DNA of 7,861 nt, from positions 1 through 7,861 of the forward strand of contig JAITNA010000044.1 of NCBI GenBank assembly GCA_031290715.1. The letters run 5' to 3'. Source of the stretch: Eubacteriales Family XIII. Incertae Sedis bacterium. Lineage in GTDB: Bacteria; Bacillota; Clostridia; Peptostreptococcales; Anaerovoracaceae. Below, piece after piece: positions 1 through 5,836 of the stretch. Position 1 is the stretch's first letter; every line of letters starts with the position of its first letter. The notes below the pieces were generated by a model. The model was not told the DNA's origin and ran no database searches. It was given only the letters and a program-made list of their open reading frames with translations. Both the position numbers and the translations under genes were made by a program.

Positions 1-228
1 AAACGAGTCGCAGAGGATGTTCGCAAGGCCGATGTTCGATACGGTCATGCTGTTCTGGCAGCGGTTCTCAAGCAGCCAGTCGCGAAAAGCATAGAGATCG
101 GCATTCAGCGCAGAGAAAGTTCTAACGGAATAGGATGTGATGTTGTTCTTGTCCGTCGTGGCAATGGTGGCGACAATCGTCCGCTTGTGCACATCAACGC
201 CGCAACAGATTGGATGGATGATTTTCAA
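1..228 (-). CDS. IS110-family transposase, N-terminal part (runs off left edge; possibly disrupted)
   Basis: IS110-family transposases are DEDD (RuvC-like) recombinases that move their element through an RNA-guided reaction. The 76 visible residues open with IHPICCGVDVHKRTIVA, the usual family start; D12 in GVDVHK is the first catalytic acidic residue. The start is TTG at 228-226, seven bases after a perfect GGAGG inside GGAGGTGA; no ATG lies in a suitable place, so the gene is missed if only ATG starts are considered. Residues 1-57 (to about WLLENRC) look like a normal family member. The next conserved block, MESTGKYW followed by a P-V-x-N-I-L-E type stretch, should come around residues 60-75, but the sequence reads QNSMTVSNIG and then LANILCDSF, and the other two frames do not supply ESTG either. 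The copy may therefore carry an internal deletion or be recombined near the left edge. The rest of the gene lies outside the window. Family call is firm; integrity is doubtful. Confidence 0.85.
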   Translation of the reverse strand, partial: MKIIHPICCGVDVHKRTIVATIATTDKNNITSYSVRTFSALNADLYAFRDWLLENRCQNSMTVSNIGLANILCDSF

Positions 229-230
229 TG

Positions 231-240
231 AATCACCTCC
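231..240 (-). promoter_or_regulatory. Shine-Dalgarno site that decides the transposase TTG start
   Basis: On the minus strand GGAGGTGA reaches to four bases before TTG (228-226), with GGAGG seven bases upstream of the start codon. The match to anti-SD is near complete, supporting initiation at TTG even though no ATG is present. Confidence 0.8.
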
Positions 241-254
241 TTCTGAAAAGATAG

Positions 255-412
255 GAACAGCAGCGTTGACTGCCACCCAAGCAAAACATTTGACTTGTTT
301 TCACAAACAAGTGTGCGGGCTCTATGTCCCACTAATTTGTGCTTGTACAGGCGGCGGCACATATAAAAATGCGGAGTCATGTGGTTGGCATGCTGCCACT
401 CACCTCCCCGTG
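255..412 (-). ncRNA. Putative IS110 bridge RNA (structured leader of the transposase)
   Basis: IS110-group elements transcribe a guide (bridge) RNA from the non-coding left end upstream of the transposase. Read on the minus strand, this stretch folds into consecutive hairpins. Hairpin 1 (407-373): GGAG/CTCC, a 4x4 internal loop (GTGA opposite ATGA), GTGG/CCAC and an 11-base apical loop. Hairpin 2 (361-338): TGTGC/GCACA with a 14-base loop. Hairpin 3 (332-313): GTGGG with CCCGCAC, one bulged G. Hairpin 4 (312-293): a perfect 8-bp stem ACTTGTTT/AAACAAGT closed by GTGA, a GNRA tetraloop only when read on this strand. Hairpin 5 (275-258): GCAG/CTGC extended by G-U pairs. A weak -10-like TACACT lies at 424-419. 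Donor- and target-binding loops could not be assigned with certainty; hairpins 1 and 2 have the large loops. Ends are approximate. The function is inferred from position and fold, not from a sequence match. Confidence 0.5.
293..312 (-). other. 8-bp stem with GNRA tetraloop
   Basis: ACTTGTTT (312-305), loop GTGA (304-301) and AAACAAGT (300-293) pair perfectly on the minus strand. The loop is GNRA on this strand but TCAC on the plus strand, which favours a functional RNA made from the minus strand, the same strand as the transposase. There is no T-run after the 3' arm, so it does not look like an intrinsic terminator. Confidence 0.7.
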
Positions 413-490
413 CTCTGTAGTGTACTGCTGCTCCAATAAAAAGATACCACAAAAAGCGGGGCGTGACAGCCTGCTTTAATAACGAATTTG

Positions 491-508
491 TGCCGCCGCT
501 TGGCGGCG
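491..508 (+). promoter_or_regulatory. GC-rich hairpin just upstream of a ribosome binding site
   Basis: GCCGCC (492-497), loop GCTT (498-501) and GGCGGC (502-507) form a perfect 6-bp stem, extendable by a T-G pair (491/508). It ends five bases before the GGAGGG that serves the gene at 523. No T-run follows, so it is not a standard terminator. It could shape translation initiation, or be a palindrome of the kind IS110 elements sometimes insert next to. The region 412-490 between it and the putative RNA holds no gene; TTTAAT at 475-480 resembles a -10 box but has no matching -35. Confidence 0.45.
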
Positions 509-522
509 GAATGGAGGGAAAT

Positions 523-1266
523 ATGATAACGAGGCTTAGAGGCAGTACAATGCTGAAGGTTGTTGGCATTATCACGATTGTGTTTGCTGCGATCTCGATT
601 TTGGGCGGGTTTGGTATGATAGGAATCGGGTCATTGATGGCTTCGATGATTCCGGGCTTGGATGCTGCTGTGAAACAGGTATTTTCGATCCTCGGGATTG
701 TGATTCTTATCGTCGGCGCGGTCGATCTCATTTTCGGGATTTTCGGGATCCGGTACAGGAATCGCGCGGAAAAAGCGCAATTGCTGATCATCTTCGGCGT
801 TGTACAGATCATTATTACAGTGGCAAGCATGGTATACAGCAATATGATGAATGAATCAATGATGGGGGTACTTTCGCAACTTCAAAACCTCTACGGCGCG
901 GCCGGGATGGGATATTCGAGTACTTTGTCTGCAGGGGGTTTTTCATGGACAAGCGGGATCAGCTTTATCCTCCCCGTGCTGTATATCATCGGCGCGATAT
1001 TGAACAAAAGGCCGCCCATCGTCGTGCAGCAATACCCGCCGCTGTACGGACGGCAGCCAAACGGGCAGCCCTATGGGCAATCGCCGAATACGCCGCCCTA
1101 TGGACAGCAGGCGCCATACGGCGGGCAGGCAAATGGGCCGCAGCCGCCGTACGGACAGCAGCCATATAACGGACAGCAAGCAAACGGCGGGCCGTCGCCC
1201 TATAGCGGGCCGCAGCCAAACGGGCAGCCGCAGCAGCCGGGCGGAAAACCTCCGGAAACGCCGTAG
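523..1266 (+). CDS. Four-helix membrane protein with Pro/Gly/Gln/Tyr-rich cytoplasmic tail
   Basis: This gene is not recognised as a named family. The 247-residue product has hydrophobic segments at about residues 11-37, 54-76, 86-105 and 144-160. Basic residues at the N-terminus (R4, R6), in the loop after helix 2 (RYRNRAEK, 77-84) and after helix 4 (NKRPP) predict both ends in the cytoplasm. Residues about 165-247 are low complexity: repeated PYGQ/PNGQ-like units rich in Pro, Gly, Gln, Tyr and Asn, with no hydrophobic core, probably disordered. The start is ATG 523, behind GGAGGG at 513-518. A GTG at 463 in the same frame would add 20 residues but has no ribosome site and would read through the hairpin at 491-508. 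murB follows after only 6 bases, so the two are probably co-transcribed. Similar Gly/Pro-rich tails occur on envelope proteins that self-associate, but a role here is unknown. Confidence 0.85.
   Translation: MITRLRGSTMLKVVGIITIVFAAISILGGFGMIGIGSLMASMIPGLDAAVKQVFSILGIVILIVGAVDLIFGIFGIRYRNRAEKAQLLIIFGVVQIIITVASMVYSNMMNESMMGVLSQLQNLYGAAGMGYSSTLSAGGFSWTSGISFILPVLYIIGAILNKRPPIVVQQYPPLYGRQPNGQPYGQSPNTPPYGQQAPYGGQANGPQPPYGQQPYNGQQANGGPSPYSGPQPNGQPQQPGGKPPETP
1033..1263 (+). repeat. Degenerate in-frame repeats encoding PYGQ/PNGQ units
   Basis: The 3' third of the membrane-protein gene is built from imperfect short units such as CCCTATGGGCAA, CCGTACGGACAG, CCATACGGCGGG and CAAACGGGCAG. They encode PYGQ, PYGG and PNGQ motifs separated by short Gln/Ala/Pro spacers. 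Synonymous variation between units points to old expansion under protein-level selection rather than a fresh slippage array. Confidence 0.65.
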
Positions 1267-1272
1267 CCCATC

Positions 1273-2244
1273 ATGCGTGCGGAGCAGCGAACTTTGAAAA
1301 TGAGGGACGTCACTTCAGATACGGCGGAAACTGTGATGGCTGTGCTGCGGGAGATCGTCGGCGGCGCGCAGTTTGCGGAAGCGGATGTTTCAATGGCTCG
1401 GTATACGACGTTTCGCTGCGGCGGCAGGGCGAAGATTTTCGCGCGGCCGCAGGCGGAAGAAGCGCTCCTTGCCTGTATTCGCGCACTATCGGAAGCAGAT
1501 TTCCCGTATTTTTTGCTCGGGAACGGGTCCAATGTGATTGTGCGGGACGGCGGTTTTGACGGCGCAGTGTTGTCAACGGTTTCCGCGCTCGGCGGATTTG
1601 ACAAGGACGATTCGCGCGGCCGTGTGCGCATCGGCGCCGGCGAGATACTGGGGACCGCGGCAAAGTCCGCCGCGGACGCGGGGCTCAGCGGATTTGAATT
1701 CGGCGGCGGCATCCCCGGGACGGTGGGGGGCGCGGTGTACATGAACGCCGGGGCGTATGGCGATGATATTTCCGGGATACTGAGGGAAGTGCGCGCCTGG
1801 CATGTGCTTGACGATAAATGTTATACGTTAACCAATGCGGATTGCGATTTCGGATATCGGAACAGCCTTTTTCAGCGGGAGCCCTTTGTGATTTTGGACG
1901 CGGATTTTGAATTATCGCGGAGCGAACCTTCCTCTGTGCGCGGCCGCATGAATGAATTGGCAAAAAAAAGGGCCGAAAAGCAGCCATTGTCCGAGCCCTC
2001 GGCCGGCAGTTATTTCAAACGTCCCGAGGGCGGTTACGCCGGGCAGTTAATCGAGGAGGCGGGGCTCAAGGGCTTTGCGGTCGGTGGCGCGATGGTTTCC
2101 GCGAAACACGCCGGCTTCCTTGTGAACCGCGGGGGCGCGAAAACGTCGGATGTACTGGCGGTGGCGGCTCATGTTCGGGATACAGTTTTCAAGAAAACCG
2201 GTATACTATTGGAAACGGAACCGATTGTGATCGGTATCGACTGA
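1273..2244 (+). CDS. murB: UDP-N-acetylenolpyruvoylglucosamine reductase (MurB)
   Basis: MurB reduces UDP-GlcNAc-enolpyruvate to UDP-MurNAc with NADPH and FAD, the second committed step of cytoplasmic peptidoglycan precursor synthesis. The 323 residues contain RYTTFRCGGRAKIF (43-56) and GNGSNVIVRDGGFDG (83-97) of the FAD-binding domain, then GGGIPGTVGGAVYMNAGAYG (144-163), YRNS (195-198), GSYFKRP (245-251), SAKHAGFLVN (276-285) and LLETEP (312-317). The catalytic residues are present: R196, S246 (the proton-donating Ser) and E316. The short C-terminal domain without the extra Tyr-loop region suggests a type II MurB. The start is uncertain. ATG 1273 has no visible ribosome site; GGAG at 1281-1284 would suit TTG 1294 or, less well, ATG 1300, shortening the product by 7 or 9 residues without touching the domain. 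It lies 6 bases after the membrane-protein gene and 22 before the PHP gene. Confidence 0.97.
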   Translation: MRAEQRTLKMRDVTSDTAETVMAVLREIVGGAQFAEADVSMARYTTFRCGGRAKIFARPQAEEALLACIRALSEADFPYFLLGNGSNVIVRDGGFDGAVLSTVSALGGFDKDDSRGRVRIGAGEILGTAAKSAADAGLSGFEFGGGIPGTVGGAVYMNAGAYGDDISGILREVRAWHVLDDKCYTLTNADCDFGYRNSLFQREPFVILDADFELSRSEPSSVRGRMNELAKKRAEKQPLSEPSAGSYFKRPEGGYAGQLIEEAGLKGFAVGGAMVSAKHAGFLVNRGGAKTSDVLAVAAHVRDTVFKKTGILLETEPIVIGID

Positions 2245-2266
2245 AAATCGACAGAAAGGGGTTGCG

Positions 2267-3058
2267 ATGTCGTTAGATCAGCCAAAGGACAGTTCCACCA
2301 TTGAATATATGGTCAATGGGCGAAAGTATGCGCTGCTCAGCGATTTGCATACGCATACGGTCTATTCGCACGGATCCGGGTCGGTTCTTGATAATGTCTT
2401 GTCGGCGCGTTCCCAAGGGATCATGAAGATCGGCATCGCGGATCACGGCCCCGGACATCTGGGCTTTGGCGTGCCGCGCAAAAAGCTTGTGGAGCAAAAG
2501 ACTGAGATTTTGCGGCTGCGCAAACTGTATCCGGATATGGAAATATACTTTTCCGTCGAGGCAGACATTCTCGGAGGCGGCGGCTTGGATATAAAGCCAT
2601 CCGAATTTGATTATTTTGATTATATCTGCGCGGGTTGGCATTATGGGGCGGTGAACGGCCTTACGCCGGCGGGCATCGCGGAAACAATCCGGAACGCCGC
2701 GCGGAGTTCGATTGACAAGGCTACCAAAGGGCAGATTCGCGCGAACACGCGGATGCTTGTGAAAGCGCTTGAAAACAATCCGATTAAAATCCTGACACAT
2801 CCCGGCGACAAGGCGCCCGCCGACTTGCTCGAAGTCGCGGCGGTCTGCGCCAAAACAGACACGCTTGTGGAGATCAATACCTTGCATATGTCGCTGACCG
2901 CGGAGGATATCAAGATGATGATGCTTGCGGATATCCGCTTTGTCGTGTCCAGCGATGCCCATTCTCCGGACCGCGTCGGGGATTTCATCGCCGCGGTCAA
3001 CCTGCTGATTGACGCGAAGGTTGACATGGACCGCGTCGTCAACATCAAGGTACTGTGA
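2267..3058 (+). CDS. PHP-domain metal-dependent phosphoesterase (YcdX-like)
   Basis: PHP proteins are trinuclear-metal phosphoesterases. Stand-alone members like this one (263 residues) are close to YcdX-type phosphatases and to histidinol-phosphate phosphatase; the substrate is not known. All expected metal ligands are visible: DLHTHT with H28 and H30, H35, ADH (D59, H60), EAD (E98), GWHYG (H125), THPG (H178) and SSDAH (D230, H232). The first 20 residues are an ordinary lead-in. The start ATG 2267 follows AAAGGGG (2255-2261) by five bases. No signal peptide, so cytoplasmic. It sits between murB and rapZ, and its stop overlaps or abuts the rapZ start, so translation is probably coupled. This gene between murB and rapZ is common in Clostridia. 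Histidinol phosphatase is less likely because no his gene is near. Confidence 0.92.
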   Translation: MSLDQPKDSSTIEYMVNGRKYALLSDLHTHTVYSHGSGSVLDNVLSARSQGIMKIGIADHGPGHLGFGVPRKKLVEQKTEILRLRKLYPDMEIYFSVEADILGGGGLDIKPSEFDYFDYICAGWHYGAVNGLTPAGIAETIRNAARSSIDKATKGQIRANTRMLVKALENNPIKILTHPGDKAPADLLEVAAVCAKTDTLVEINTLHMSLTAEDIKMMMLADIRFVVSSDAHSPDRVGDFIAAVNLLIDAKVDMDRVVNIKVL

Positions 3059-3060
3059 CC

Positions 3061-3921
3061 ATGCAGGTCGTGATTATTTCAGGGCTGTCGGGCGCGGGGA
3101 AAAGCCTTGCGATCGATTGCTTTGAGGATATGGGGTATTACTGCATCGACAATCTGCCCCCGGTTTTGATCAAGGATTTCATCGCGCTCATTCGCGGCGA
3201 CAAGCACAAAATCGACAAGATCGCCCTTGTCATCGACATTCGCGGCGGGGATTTTCTCGACGATTTTGTAAAGTATATGAAATTGCTCGACCGGCGCAGC
3301 ATCGACCACAAACTGATTTTTTTGGAAACCGCGAAAACCGTGCTGTTGCGGCGTTTTGCGGAAACGCGCCGTGCGCATCCGCTTGCGGCCGGCAAGACCA
3401 CGGAGGAGGCGATCGACGAGGAAACGGCGCGGCTCGCGCCCATCCGGGAGATGGCGGATCTGATCGTGGATACCGGCGTTATGAAAAGCGCGGAGCTGGC
3501 GGCGGTACTTCGCGATTATGCCTTTGGCGACGGGCGGGAAAAGCCGTTCCGCGTGGTGGTGCAGTCGTTCGGATACAAGTACGGCATGCCGGCCGAGGCC
3601 GATTTCATCTTCGATATGCGCTTCATCCCCAATCCCTTTTACGTGGAGGAATTGCGGGAGTTGACGGGGCGGGATGAGTCTGTACGAACCTATGTGATGG
3701 GCTTTGCGGAAAGCGTTTTTTTCGCCGGCGAGATCATCATGCTCATCGAACGGCTGAAGCCGTCTTTCATCAAGGAGGGCAAGCCGGGCCTGAACATCGC
3801 GTTTGGCTGTACGGGCGGGCAGCACAGGTCTGTGGCGATGGCGGACGAAGTGGCAAAGCGCCTGCGCACGGCCGGGGAGAATGTCGTGCTGCGCCACAGA
3901 GAGATATCGTTTCAACCATGA
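3061..3921 (+). CDS. rapZ: RNase adapter / nucleotide-binding protein RapZ (YvcJ)
   Basis: RapZ (YvcJ in Bacillus) is a P-loop protein that hydrolyses nucleotides. In enterobacteria it binds GlmZ/GlmY small RNAs and adjusts glucosamine-6-phosphate synthesis; in Firmicutes the role is less clear, linked to competence. The 286 residues begin MQVVIISGLSGAGKS, with the Walker A motif G8-S15, then CIDNLPP (28-34), VIDIRGGDF (57-65), RFAETRRAHPL (98-108), VQSFGYKYGMP (168-178), DFIFDMRFIPNP (181-192), CTGGQHRSV (250-258) and HRE (279-281). These are the family's invariant blocks and the length is normal (E. coli 284, B. subtilis about 295). Start: ATG 3061 gives the standard family N-terminus; GTG 3055, two codons upstream, would overlap the previous stop (GTGA) and is possible. 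AAGG at 3047-3050 serves either. The 3' end overlaps whiA by four bases (ATGA). Confidence 0.96.
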   Translation: MQVVIISGLSGAGKSLAIDCFEDMGYYCIDNLPPVLIKDFIALIRGDKHKIDKIALVIDIRGGDFLDDFVKYMKLLDRRSIDHKLIFLETAKTVLLRRFAETRRAHPLAAGKTTEEAIDEETARLAPIREMADLIVDTGVMKSAELAAVLRDYAFGDGREKPFRVVVQSFGYKYGMPAEADFIFDMRFIPNPFYVEELRELTGRDESVRTYVMGFAESVFFAGEIIMLIERLKPSFIKEGKPGLNIAFGCTGGQHRSVAMADEVAKRLRTAGENVVLRHREISFQP

Positions 3922-4868
3922 TGATGTCATTTTCGTCGGAAGTGAAGAACGAGATCGCGCATGGGATGCCGGAAAAAGAGTGCTGCCGGATCGCGGAGGC
4001 CGCCGGCTTTGTGCGCACGGCGGGCGCGTTGAAACCGGCAGGGCGCGGAGAGGTCGGCCTTTCCGCCGTATCGGGCAATCCGGCTGTGGCAAGGCATGTC
4101 AAATCATTATTGGCGGAGCTATCGGTGGAACCGGGGATTTCCGTATCGGTCGCGAATACGGGCGGAAGGATTTCCTCGAAGCGCTACATCATCGAGATGC
4201 CCGCTGCGGAAACCACGTTTCGTTTGCTGTCGGCGCTCGGAATCATCGAACGCAAGGACGGATTATTATCCATCACGGTGGGAATCCCGCAGTCCGCGGC
4301 CTACGGCAAGTGTTGCCGCAAAAGCTATCTGCGCGGGATGTTTCTCGGTTCGGGCTCTGTGGCGGACCCCGAGCGCAGCTATCATTTCGAGATTCTGGCG
4401 GGCGGCGCGGCGCTGGCTGCGGATACGCGGCGGCTCATGAACAGTTTTTCCGGGATTCACGCGGGCGTTTCGCAGCGCAGGGACAAGTCGGTGGTCTATC
4501 TGAAATCGGCGGAACAAATCAAGGATATGCTCGGCATCCTCGGGGCGCACGCCCATTTGCTTGCTTTTGAGGATGTGCGCATGATCCACGAGATGAAAGG
4601 GGCCGCCAACCGGATCAGCAACTGCGATAATGCCAATGTGGATCGTTCGATCCGCGCGTCGAACACGCAGATGAAGATGATCGCCCGAATTGAGCGTTCG
4701 GCGGGCGGGCTTGCCGCGCTGCCGCAAAAGCTTCGGGAAGCGGCCTGTCTGCGCCGGGACAATCCGGAAGCCAGTCTGACGGAGCTCGGCGCGCTCATGA
4801 ACCCGCCTGTCGGGAAAGCGGCGGCGGCGGCCCGCTTCGCGCGCCTTGAGAAGGCGGGGAAATTGTGA
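3918..4868 (+). CDS. whiA: Sporulation/cell-division regulator WhiA
   Basis: WhiA is a DNA-binding protein with a degenerate LAGLIDADG homing-endonuclease fold and a C-terminal helix-turn-helix. It controls sporulation in Streptomyces and affects cell division and chromosome segregation in Bacillus. The 316 residues show SFSSEVKNEI (4-13), CCRKSYLRGMFLGSGSV (132-148) then DPERSYHFEI (150-159), the LAGLIDADG-like part, followed by NRISNCDNANVDRSI (231-245) and a QMKMIARIE segment. The HTH covers about residues 271-312 (LREAACLRRDNPEASLTELG...). The second HTH half reads VGKAAAAARFARLEKAG, more Ala-rich than the usual SKSGVNHRLRKI, so DNA contacts may differ. There are three in-frame ATGs at 3918, 3921 and 3924; 3918 overlaps the rapZ stop. 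Usually a CofD-like yvcK gene precedes whiA, but here rapZ does. Confidence 0.95.
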   Translation: MMMSFSSEVKNEIAHGMPEKECCRIAEAAGFVRTAGALKPAGRGEVGLSAVSGNPAVARHVKSLLAELSVEPGISVSVANTGGRISSKRYIIEMPAAETTFRLLSALGIIERKDGLLSITVGIPQSAAYGKCCRKSYLRGMFLGSGSVADPERSYHFEILAGGAALAADTRRLMNSFSGIHAGVSQRRDKSVVYLKSAEQIKDMLGILGAHAHLLAFEDVRMIHEMKGAANRISNCDNANVDRSIRASNTQMKMIARIERSAGGLAALPQKLREAACLRRDNPEASLTELGALMNPPVGKAAAAARFARLEKAGKL

Positions 4869-4871
4869 GGG

Positions 4872-4892
4872 ATCGGAGGAATCGGAGGAGGG
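4872..4892 (+). promoter_or_regulatory. Tandem 9-bp repeat carrying two Shine-Dalgarno sites
   Basis: ATCGGAGGA at 4872-4880 is repeated exactly at 4881-4889, followed by GGG. Each copy holds GGAGG. The second GGAGG (4884-4888) lies eight bases before ATG 4897 and decides that start over the in-frame codon at 4846. Confidence 0.75.
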
Positions 4893-4896
4893 TTGT

Positions 4897-5742
4897 ATGG
4901 CTGTTGAGAAGATGAAACTGATTGCCGAGATTGAGAAAAGCGCGCCGCTTGCGTTGGCGGAGCCTTGGGACAACAGCGGGTGGCAGATCGATATGGGTCG
5001 GGGCGAGATATCGAAAGTACTCGCGGCATTGGAAATTTCGGACGCCGTGATCGAAGAGGCGGCTTTGCAGGGCGCTTCGCTCATTCTCACGCATCACCCG
5101 CTGCTGTTCGCGCCGCTGCGGCAAATTTCGGCGCATACCATCGCGGGAGGATATCTGACAAAGCTGATCCGCGCCGATGTTTCCGTATATTCGGCGCATA
5201 CGACCTTTGACGCGGCGCCGGGCGGCATGAATGACTTGCTCGCGGAGATGATTGGTCTGACGAACATCAAACCTTTTCTTTCCGGGGAGGGCTCGGACGG
5301 CGCCGTGATTGACCTCGGAAATGGGATGGACGGCGGGCTGACGCACGCGATCGCGCGCTGCGGCGAATTTTCCGCGCCGCGGACTTTTCGCGAAATCCTC
5401 CAGTGTGTTGAACAACAGATCGGCATGGAGAGCCGGCTGAAAACCGTAGGCGATCCGGAGCGTCTTGTCAAAAATGGCATCGTCTGCGGCGGGGGCGGCG
5501 GCGATTTGACCGAGGCCGCGATGCGGGCCGGCTATGACTTTTATCTGACGAGCGACATCAAGCACCATCAGGCCGCATGGGCCCGTGAATCCGGCCTGTG
5601 CCTGATCGACGGCGGCCATTTCGGTACGGAGCGGCATTTTGTGCCGGTGATGGCCGCGCGGCTGCGCGAAGCGTTTGGCGGCGCGCTGAGCGTGATCGAA
5701 ACGGGTGTTGATTTGGATCCTTGGCGGTGGGATGAATTATAG
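4897..5742 (+). CDS. Nif3-like dinuclear metal-centre hexameric protein
   Basis: Nif3/YbgI/YqfO proteins form ring-shaped hexamers with a dinuclear metal site. Their reaction is unsettled; a GTP cyclohydrolase I type 2 label and DNA/NADH-related roles have been suggested. The 281 residues show the N-terminal PWDNSGWQID (23-32), LILTHHPLLF (62-71), AHTTFDAAPGGMND (100-113), the C-terminal SDIKHHQA (219-226) and IDGGHFGTER (237-246). The expected metal ligands are all present: H66, H67, D105, H241 and E245. Length fits the short form; B. subtilis YqfO is longer because of an inserted PII-like domain. ATG 4897 is chosen because of the GGAGGAGGG just upstream. It is the last gene of the plus-strand cluster, 28 bases after whiA. 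In many Firmicutes this gene follows the tRNA methyltransferase trmK instead. Confidence 0.93.
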   Translation: MAVEKMKLIAEIEKSAPLALAEPWDNSGWQIDMGRGEISKVLAALEISDAVIEEAALQGASLILTHHPLLFAPLRQISAHTIAGGYLTKLIRADVSVYSAHTTFDAAPGGMNDLLAEMIGLTNIKPFLSGEGSDGAVIDLGNGMDGGLTHAIARCGEFSAPRTFREILQCVEQQIGMESRLKTVGDPERLVKNGIVCGGGGGDLTEAAMRAGYDFYLTSDIKHHQAAWARESGLCLIDGGHFGTERHFVPVMAARLREAFGGALSVIETGVDLDPWRWDEL

Positions 5743-5806
5743 ATGCAACATCGATATCGGCGAAACAAATCGGCAGACCGAGCTTCGTGTGAAAGAAGGT
5801 TGCATC
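5742..5806 (+). other. Inverted repeat with possible three-way-junction fold at convergent gene ends
   Basis: GATGCAAC (5742-5749) pairs perfectly with GTTGCATC (5799-5806). Between the arms lie TCGG/CCGA (5770-5781, 4-base loop) and CTTC/GAAG (5783-5798, 8-base loop), the last directly abutting the outer 3' arm, plus the palindrome CGATATCG (5752-5759). The 5' arm starts on the last base of the nif3-like stop codon. No U-run follows on either strand, so a standard bidirectional terminator is not supported. Possible roles are 3'-end protection, Rho-type termination or a small RNA. No open reading frame of note occupies 5743-5836. Confidence 0.4.
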
Positions 5807-5836
5807 AAAAATGTGTGATTCATATTGTTTGTTTCA

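Larger units (their letters stand above)
1..412 (-). mobile_element. IS110-family insertion sequence, left end plus start of transposase
   Basis: This comprises the partial transposase (1-228) and its structured non-coding leader (about 229-412). IS110 elements have no or very short terminal inverted repeats and make no clear target duplication, so the outer end cannot be fixed from one side. The end is placed at about 412 only because the hairpin series stops there; the true junction with host DNA could lie anywhere from roughly 410 to 510. The neighbouring gene begins at 523, so the element sits directly upstream of the murB cluster and faces away from it. Confidence 0.65.

Noticed and set aside
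463..522. GTG start for the membrane protein, adding 20 residues
   Set aside because: No ribosome site precedes it, and the strong GGAGGG fits ATG 523.
225..842. A 205-codon minus-strand frame across the IS leader and the membrane-protein gene
   Set aside because: It is antisense to the predicted membrane helices and crosses the element boundary; the transposase start at 228 on the same strand uses another frame and has a strong ribosome site.
3079..4092. A 337-codon open frame on the minus strand across rapZ
   Set aside because: It is antisense to rapZ and whiA, whose conserved motifs are clear; long antisense frames are common in GC-rich coding DNA, and the product is Arg/Pro/His-rich with no motif.
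3803..4570. A 255-codon plus-strand frame overlapping rapZ and whiA
   Set aside because: It lies out of frame with two well-supported genes and reads as a Gly/Arg-rich shadow without family features.
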